A stretch of DNA of 37,660 nucleotides, taken from Lelliottia wanjuensis (GTDB taxonomy: Bacteria > Pseudomonadota > Gammaproteobacteria > Enterobacterales > Enterobacteriaceae). Shown one piece after another: positions 31,508 through 37,660 of this stretch (its first letter is position 1; each line of letters opens with the position of its first letter). The position numbers and the translations under genes were made by a program. The stretch lies in assembly GCF_030238365.1 (NCBI RefSeq), contig NZ_JASSOT010000075.1:1-37660 (forward strand). Direction: 5' to 3'. The notes below the pieces were generated by a model. It was not told the DNA's origin and searched no databases. It was given only the letters and a program-made list of their open reading frames with translations.

Positions 31508-32839
31508 ATGTCTGAAATGACCCCACGCGAAATTGTCAGCGAGCTGAACAAGCACATCATTGGCCAGGATAACGCCAAACGCTCCGTTGCCATTGCCCTG
31601 CGTAACCGCTGGCGCCGCATGCAGCTCGACGAAGAGCTGCGCCATGAAGTGACGCCAAAAAACATTCTGATGATCGGCCCGACCGGTGTCGGTAAAACCG
31701 AAATCGCCCGTCGTCTGGCGAAACTCGCCAACGCGCCGTTCATCAAAGTCGAAGCGACCAAGTTCACCGAAGTGGGCTATGTCGGTAAAGAAGTGGACTC
31801 CATCATCCGCGATCTGACCGACTCGGCAATTAAAATGGTCCGCGTTCAGGCGATTGAGAAAAACCGCTACCGCGCCGAAGAGATGGCGGAAGAGCGTATT
31901 CTCGACGCCCTGATCCCACCGGCGAAAAATAACTGGGGCCAGTCAGAGCAACCGGCTGAGCCATCCGCGGCGCGCCAGTCTTTCCGCAAGAAACTGCGTG
32001 AAGGTCAGTTGGACGACAAAGAGATTGAGATCGATCTCGCGGCGGCACCGATGGGCGTCGAAATCATGTCCCCTCCGGGCATGGAAGAGATGACCAGCCA
32101 GCTGCAGTCCATGTTCCAGAACCTGGGCGGCCAGAAACAGAAACCGCGTAAGCTGAAAATCAAAGACGCGATGAAGCTGCTGATTGAAGAAGAAGCGGCG
32201 AAACTGGTGAACCCGGAAGAGCTGAAGCAGGACGCCATCGACGCGGTTGAGCAGCACGGCATCGTGTTTATCGACGAAATCGACAAGATCTGCAAACGCG
32301 GCGAATCCAACGGCCCGGACGTGTCTCGCGAAGGCGTACAGCGCGACCTGCTGCCGCTGGTCGAGGGCTGCACCGTGTCGACCAAACACGGCATGGTCAA
32401 AACTGACCATATCCTGTTTATCGCTTCCGGCGCATTCCAGGTGGCGAAGCCTTCCGATTTAATCCCGGAACTGCAGGGTCGTCTGCCGATTCGCGTTGAA
32501 CTCCAGGCGCTGACCACTGAAGATTTCGAGCGCATCCTGACCGAGCCAAATGCCTCCATCACCGTGCAGTACAAAGCGCTGATGGCGACCGAAGGCGTGA
32601 ACATCGAGTTCACCGAAGACGGTATCAAACGCATCGCCCAGGCCGCATGGCAGGTGAACGAAACCACCGAGAACATCGGTGCGCGTCGTCTGCATACGGT
32701 GCTGGAGCGTCTGGTGGAAGATATCTCTTACGAAGCCAGCGATCTGACCGGTCAGAGCATTACCATTGATGCAGATTATGTGAGTAAACATCTGGATGCG
32801 TTAGTGGCAGATGAAGATCTAAGCCGTTTTATCCTATAA
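31508..32839 (+). CDS. hslU: ATPase subunit HslU (ClpY)
   Basis: HslU is the AAA+ unfoldase that feeds substrates to HslV. Walker A GPTGVGKT is at residues 57-64, Walker B with [10 protein letters not shown] near 252-261, and the inserted I-domain lies between. The C-terminal DLSRFIL, which docks into HslV to activate it, is intact. 443 residues, equal to E. coli. Second gene of the heat-shock operon, ended by a strong terminator. Confidence 0.98.
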   Translation: MSEMTPREIVSELNKHIIGQDNAKRSVAIALRNRWRRMQLDEELRHEVTPKNILMIGPTGVGKTEIARRLAKLANAPFIKVEATKFTEVGYVGKEVDSIIRDLTDSAIKMVRVQAIEKNRYRAEEMAEERILDALIPPAKNNWGQSEQPAEPSAARQSFRKKLREGQLDDKEIEIDLAAAPMGVEIMSPPGMEEMTSQLQSMFQNLGGQKQKPRKLKIKDAMKLLIEEEAAKLVNPEELKQDAIDAVEQHGIVFIDEIDKICKRGESNGPDVSREGVQRDLLPLVEGCTVSTKHGMVKTDHILFIASGAFQVAKPSDLIPELQGRLPIRVELQALTTEDFERILTEPNASITVQYKALMATEGVNIEFTEDGIKRIAQAAWQVNETTENIGARRLHTVLERLVEDISYEASDLTGQSITIDADYVSKHLDALVADEDLSRFIL

Positions 32840-32868
32840 TCGCGCTTAATGTAATTTCATCATCATTG

Positions 32869-32892
32869 ATGGGGGCTACTGCCCCCATTTTT
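32869..32892 (+). terminator. hslVU terminator
   Basis: ATGGGGGC-TACT-GCCCCCAT followed by a T-rich run is a textbook intrinsic terminator 29 bases after the hslU stop. Confidence 0.92.
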
Positions 32893-32906
32893 ATTGGCTA
32901 AATACT

Positions 32907-33827
32907 ATGACTGATATCAGCCGTACTCAGGCGTGGCTCGAAAGCCTGCGTCCTAAGACCTTACCCCTGGCGTTTGCCGCCATCGTTGTGGGCACCGCTC
33001 TGGCCTGGTGGCAGGGGCATTTCGATCCCCTTGTGGCAGTACTGGCGCTGATCACCGCCGGTTTGCTGCAAATCCTCTCGAATCTCGCCAATGACTATGG
33101 CGATGCGGTGAAAGGCAGCGATAAACCCGACCGCATCGGGCCGCTGCGCGGGATGCAGAAAGGGGTGATTACCCAGGCGCAGATGAAGCGCGCGCTGATT
33201 ATCACCGTGGTACTAATCTGCCTGTCGGGGCTGTCACTGGTGTCGGTTGCCTGTAAAACCACCGCGGATTTCATCGGCTTTATGGTGCTGGGGCTGCTGG
33301 CGATTATCGCGGCGATTACCTACACCGTCGGCACGCGTCCGTACGGTTACATTGGCCTGGGTGATATTTCCGTGCTGGTGTTCTTCGGCTGGCTGAGCGT
33401 GATGGGGAGCTGGTATCTGCAGGCTCACACGCTGATTCCGGCCCTGTTCCTCCCGGCGACCGCCTGCGGTTTACTCGCGGCGGCGGTGTTGAACATCAAC
33501 AACCTGCGCGATATCGACAGCGATCGTCTGAACGGCAAAAACACCCTGGCGGTCCGCTTAGGCCCGGTGAATGCACGCCGCTATCACACCGGTCTGCTGA
33601 TGGGCGCGCTGGTCTGCCTGGCGCTGTTTAACCTGATTTCCCTGCACAGCATTTGGGGATGGTTGTTCGTCCTGGCCGCACCGCTACTTGTTAAACAGGC
33701 CCGTTTCGTAATGCGCGAGAAGAGTCCCGCTGCGATGCCGCCGATGCTCGAACGCACGGTAAAAGGGGCGCTGCTGACTAACCTGTTATTTGTTATCGGA
33801 ATTGTGCTGAGTCAGACGGTCGGTTAA
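32907..33827 (+). CDS. menA: 1,4-dihydroxy-2-naphthoate octaprenyltransferase
   Basis: MenA attaches the polyprenyl chain to dihydroxynaphthoate, making demethylmenaquinone, the quinone used in anaerobic respiration. It is an integral membrane UbiA-type prenyltransferase of 306 residues with about eight or nine hydrophobic segments. The two aspartate motifs that bind Mg-diphosphate are visible: NDYGDAVKGSD near residues 62-72 and NNLRDIDSDRLNGK in the second half. No good ribosome binding site precedes the ATG, and it begins only 15 bases beyond the hslU terminator. Confidence 0.97.
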   Translation: MTDISRTQAWLESLRPKTLPLAFAAIVVGTALAWWQGHFDPLVAVLALITAGLLQILSNLANDYGDAVKGSDKPDRIGPLRGMQKGVITQAQMKRALIITVVLICLSGLSLVSVACKTTADFIGFMVLGLLAIIAAITYTVGTRPYGYIGLGDISVLVFFGWLSVMGSWYLQAHTLIPALFLPATACGLLAAAVLNINNLRDIDSDRLNGKNTLAVRLGPVNARRYHTGLLMGALVCLALFNLISLHSIWGWLFVLAAPLLVKQARFVMREKSPAAMPPMLERTVKGALLTNLLFVIGIVLSQTVG

Positions 33828-33857
33828 CTGACAAATATCAATTAACAATTGATGATT

Positions 33858-33887
33858 TTGCAAACAATGCGATTCGCGCGATATACT
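33858..33887 (+). promoter_or_regulatory. Candidate rraA promoter
   Basis: TTGCAA (33858-33863) and TATACT (33882-33887) are 18 bp apart, 32 bases before the rraA start. E. coli rraA is known to be raised in stationary phase; the sigma factor cannot be told from this sequence. Confidence 0.6.
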
Positions 33888-33919
33888 GAACACATTCGCA
33901 GCAACCAGACAGTAAACCT

Positions 33920-34405
33920 ATGAAATACGATACTTCCGAGCTTTGTGACATCTACCAGGAAGATGTCAACGTCGTGGAACCGCTGTTCTCCAACTTTGGT
34001 GGACGGTCGTCGTTTGGCGGACAGATCATCACGGTAAAATGTTTCGAGGATAACGGGTTGCTGTATGAACTTCTCGAACAGAACGGCCGGGGTCGCATTC
34101 TGCTGGTCGATGGCGGGGGTTCAATGCGTCGCGCGTTAATCGACGCCGATCTTGCCCGTCTTGCCGTGCAAAACGAGTGGGAAGGCCTGGTGGTGTACGG
34201 TTCTGTGCGCCAGGTGGACGATCTGGAAGAACTGGATATTGGCATCCAGGCCATCGCGGCCATTCCAGTGGGCGCGGCGGGTGACGGCATCGGCGAAAGC
34301 GACGTGCGCGTCAACTTCGGCGGCGTGACCTTCTTCTCCGGCGACCATCTCTACGCCGACAATACCGGCATTATCCTTTCCGAAGATCCGCTGGATATCG
34401 AGTAA
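33920..34405 (+). CDS. rraA: Ribonuclease E activity regulator RraA
   Basis: RraA binds the C-terminal scaffold of RNase E and dampens degradosome activity, changing global mRNA decay. The 161-residue protein equals E. coli RraA and begins [20 protein letters not shown]. It belongs to the trimeric RraA/demethylmenaquinone-methyltransferase-like fold; the old 'MenG' label came from the neighbouring menA. It has its own promoter and a terminator-like palindrome after it. Confidence 0.97.
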   Translation: MKYDTSELCDIYQEDVNVVEPLFSNFGGRSSFGGQIITVKCFEDNGLLYELLEQNGRGRILLVDGGGSMRRALIDADLARLAVQNEWEGLVVYGSVRQVDDLEELDIGIQAIAAIPVGAAGDGIGESDVRVNFGGVTFFSGDHLYADNTGIILSEDPLDIE

Positions 34406-34446
34406 AAAAAAGCCGGGTGGCGCTTGCGCTTACCCGGCCTACTTTT
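34404..34446. terminator. REP unit acting as terminator between rraA and zapB
   Basis: A run of A, then GCCGGGT...ACCCGGC (34412-34438) and TTTT (34443-34446) form a hairpin. The palindrome is a unit of the window's REP family, here placed with A/T runs on both sides so that it could terminate both convergent genes. Confidence 0.75.
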
Positions 34447-34463
34447 CTGTATAAGCTACGGAA

Positions 34464-34709
34464 TTAAACCTCTTCCATACGCCCCAGCAGCGCCTGCAGA
34501 CGATCCTGCCAGCCGTCCTGCTGTTCACGCAGCTGGCTGTTTTCACGCTCTAACTCTTCGCGGCCGTGCTGAGCAGACTGCACTTCCTGCGACAGCGAAT
34601 TATTCTTTTCTTTCAGCTCTTCGATTTCCATCTGCAGCAGCGTGATGGTGTCAATCGCCTGCTGTACTTTCGATTCCAGTTTCTCAAACACTTCTAATGA
34701 CATGGTCAT
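34464..34709 (-). CDS. zapB: Cell division protein ZapB
   Basis: ZapB is a small coiled-coil protein that binds ZapA and stabilises the Z-ring in mid-cell. Almost the whole 81-residue chain is a heptad-repeat helix rich in Glu, Gln and Leu (for example [15 protein letters not shown]). The frame is open to 34727, but ATG 34709, with AGGAG upstream, gives [12 protein letters not shown] as in E. coli. ATG 34703 would give 79 residues and cannot be excluded. Convergent with rraA, divergent from glpF. Confidence 0.96.
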   Translation of the reverse strand: MTMSLEVFEKLESKVQQAIDTITLLQMEIEELKEKNNSLSQEVQSAQHGREELERENSQLREQQDGWQDRLQALLGRMEEV

Positions 34710-35104
34710 ACCTCTCCTGAATTGCAAGGCGACGCTTTAACGAAAACGCGCACGACATATAGTTGTCGATTGTATGGAGCGCCGCCGTCCCTGTCCAGCG
34801 GCACGCCGCGCAGATTGCGGTTTGCAACACTTTTCGGCCTGGTCCTGGTGCGTTCGCCGCATATACCCCTAAATTGTTAATACTTTAGTTAATGAAATGA
34901 TTCAGCTCTCATTTTCAGAATGATGCAAAAATGCGCTTTATGGCGCGATAACGCTCATTTTATTGACGCAGCACACACATTTTGATTTCGATATTTCTCG
35001 TTTTTGCTCGTTAACGATAAATTAACACCATGTCTACAGGACATCGTGGCTGTCCGCTGTCGCTGCGCTAACAATAACATTCATCTTTCTTCAGGATTCC
35101 GATT
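34710..35104. promoter_or_regulatory. zapB-glpF divergent control region
   Basis: This 395-bp gap has no credible gene. The right half resembles an E. coli-type glpFK control region: a GlpR-like operator at 35003-35022, a partial one around TTCGATA at 34987-34993, and an inverted repeat ATGTC-N5-GACAT (35030-35044) in the probable leader. The AT-rich stretch 34861-34980 probably carries CRP sites, but no clean match was found. Confidence 0.65.
35003..35022. promoter_or_regulatory. Candidate GlpR operator of glpFK
   Basis: The core TCGTTAACGA (35008-35017) is a perfect palindrome within a 20-bp site that agrees with the GlpR consensus TATGTTCGATAACGAACATA at about 13 positions. GlpR represses this operon in E. 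coli until glycerol-3-phosphate is present. Confidence 0.65.
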
Positions 35105-35950
35105 ATGAGTCAGACATCAACCTTAAAAGGCCAGTGCATCGCCGAGTTCCTTGGTACCGGGTTGTTGATTTTCTTCGGGGTAGGCTGTGTCGCAGCACTG
35201 AAAGTGGCGGGCGCCACCTTCGGTCAGTGGGAAATCAGCATTATCTGGGGTCTGGGCGTGGCGATGGCCATCTACCTGACCGCAGGGGTTTCCGGTGCAC
35301 ATCTCAACCCGGCGGTGACCATCGCGCTGTGGCTGTTCGCATGCTTCGACAAACGCAAAGTCGTACCCTACATCATTTCACAGTTTGCCGGCGCCTTTTG
35401 CGCAGCGGCATTAGTTTACGGGCTTTATTACAATCTTTTCATCGACTTCGAACAGACGCATCATATGGTGCGCGGCAGCGTCGAAAGTCTTGATCTGGCG
35501 GGTATCTTCTCCACTTATCCGAACCCACAAATCAATTTTGTGCAGGCGTTCGCGGTTGAGATGGTGATTACCGCTATTCTGATGGGCGTCATTATGGCGC
35601 TGGGCGATGACGGCAACGGCATTCCGCGTGGCCCGCTGGCACCGCTGCTGATCGGCCTGCTGATTGCGGTGATCGGCGCATCCATGGGGCCGCTGACCGG
35701 CTTTGCGATGAACCCGGCGCGTGACCTTGGACCGAAAACCTTCGCCTTCTTCGCAGGCTGGGGCGACGTGGCCTTCACCGGCGCGAAAGATATTCCTTAC
35801 TTCCTGGTGCCGCTGTTCGGCCCGATTGTAGGAGCTGCGCTGGGTGCCTTCGGCTATCGTAAATTAATTGGTCGCCACTTACCGTGCGACACCTGTGTGG
35901 AAGAAGAGAAGGAAACGACCTCAGCCACACAACAAAATGCTTCGCTGTAA
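35105..35950 (+). CDS. glpF: Glycerol facilitator aquaglyceroporin
   Basis: GlpF is the inner-membrane channel for passive glycerol entry. The 281-residue protein has the aquaporin six-helix plan. The two half-helix NPA motifs are Asn68-Pro69-Ala70 in GAHLNPAVT and the one in GFAMNPARD near 203, followed by the selectivity-filter arginine. AGGA precedes the ATG. First gene of glpFK; glpK follows after 21 bases. Confidence 0.98.
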   Translation: MSQTSTLKGQCIAEFLGTGLLIFFGVGCVAALKVAGATFGQWEISIIWGLGVAMAIYLTAGVSGAHLNPAVTIALWLFACFDKRKVVPYIISQFAGAFCAAALVYGLYYNLFIDFEQTHHMVRGSVESLDLAGIFSTYPNPQINFVQAFAVEMVITAILMGVIMALGDDGNGIPRGPLAPLLIGLLIAVIGASMGPLTGFAMNPARDLGPKTFAFFAGWGDVAFTGAKDIPYFLVPLFGPIVGAALGAFGYRKLIGRHLPCDTCVEEEKETTSATQQNASL

Positions 35951-37480
<1,530 letters not shown>

Positions 37481-37490
37481 TTCGACCATT

Positions 37491-37525
37491 CCCCTCACCC
37501 TAACCCTCTCCCAAAGGGAGAGGGA
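37491..37525. repeat. Extragenic palindrome after glpK, inverted full copy
   Basis: CCCCTCACCCTAACCCTCTC... ending GGGAGAGGGA is the reverse complement of the unit at 4720-4757, with its tail intact. It begins ten bases after the glpK stop. Confidence 0.88.
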
Positions 37526-37538
37526 ACTCGCCGGTTTT

Positions 37539-37559
37539 CTCCCTCTCCCCGTGGGAGAG
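37539..37559. repeat. Extragenic palindrome interrupted at its right arm
   Basis: TCCCTCTCCCCGTGGGAGAG matches 4720-4739 (TCCCTCTCCCTGTGGGAGAG) with one mismatch and then diverges completely at 37560, where the full copy continues with GGTTAGGGTGAGGG. The break coincides with the start of the IS110-family end. Confidence 0.8.
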
Positions 37560-37660
37560 ATACCGTCTTGTCGGTTATCCGGCAAGCGGTATTTCAGCAT
37601 TAAATTCTCGTCCGGATTTCACCACGCCATAAGCCAGCTGGAGCAGTTTTCTCATCCCGG
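37560..37660 (-). mobile_element. End of an IS110-family insertion sequence (partial, runs off the window)
   Basis: The segment from the break in the palindrome to the window edge contains the last codons of an IS110-type transposase on the minus strand and about 15 bases beyond its stop. IS110-family elements leave no terminal inverted repeats or only sub-terminal ones, so the boundary is set by comparison of repeat copies. The bulk of the element and its other end lie outside. Confidence 0.6.
37575..37660 (-). CDS. IS110-family transposase, C-terminal fragment (truncated by window edge)
   Basis: Reading the minus strand from the window edge gives GMRKLLQLAYGVVKSG (from 37658), then REFNAEIPLAG and a TAA stop at 37575-37577. 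The pattern MRKL-x-x-x-AYGVxKSG-x-xF is typical of the C-terminus of IS110-family transposases such as that of IS621, as remembered. These enzymes are DEDD-type recombinases guided by a bridge RNA encoded in the element. Only 27 codons are visible, so nothing can be said about the catalytic domain or whether the gene is intact. Confidence 0.72.
   Translation of the reverse strand, partial: GMRKLLQLAYGVVKSGREFNAEIPLAG

Noticed and set aside
37491..37559. CRISPR-like or terminal-inverted-repeat structure after glpK
   Set aside because: Only two copies, in opposite orientation, with no regular spacers; they match dispersed palindromes elsewhere in the window.

Overview
The window is a core-chromosome segment of a member of the Enterobacteriaceae, most like the Enterobacter/Lelliottia group. 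Gene content, order and protein lengths match the Escherichia coli argH-to-glpK region almost one to one, read in the opposite direction. The DNA is fairly GC-rich and carries two families of repetitive extragenic palindromes. Nearly every base is accounted for by known genes. No rRNA, tRNA, CRISPR or prophage was seen. The only mobile DNA is the tail of an IS110-family transposase at the extreme right end.

Layout. (1) 1-4703, arginine biosynthesis: argCBH on the minus strand, divergent from argE, with two ARG boxes between them. (2) 4975-8569: ppc and the AraC-type regulator gene yijO. (3) 8556-18125, a fermentative sugar-derivative locus: frwC-frwB-pflD-pflC-frwD leftward and ptsA-fsaB-gldA rightward from a shared 315-bp control region. 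It encodes a fructose-type PTS, a glycyl radical enzyme with its activase, a fructose-6-phosphate aldolase and glycerol dehydrogenase. (4) 18221-20398: katG, directly convergent with gldA; the yijE and yijF genes found here in E. coli are absent. (5) 20608-25953, methionine: metF, metBL and the repressor gene metJ, with two tandem MET-box operators. (6) 26002-32839: rpmE, priA, cytR, ftsN and the heat-shock protease operon hslVU. (7) 32907-37480: menA, rraA, zapB and glpFK. (8) 37491-37660: two extragenic palindromes and the IS110-family tail.

How the genes work together. Region 3 is the most interesting. As I recall recent work on E. coli, PflD opens the ring of 1,5-anhydromannitol-6-phosphate to 1-deoxyfructose-6-phosphate. 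FsaB cleaves that to glyceraldehyde-3-phosphate and hydroxyacetone, and GldA reduces hydroxyacetone to 1,2-propanediol ('anhydroglycolysis'). Every enzyme needed, plus a phosphorylating transporter, is present here with its key residues. The second notable item is the IS110-family (IS621-like) transposase end. It lies against an extragenic palindrome that matches another copy in the window up to one base and then diverges, which suggests insertion into a repeat downstream of glpK.

Calls rest on reading motifs, lengths and context by eye and on remembered E. coli proteins; no database search was run.
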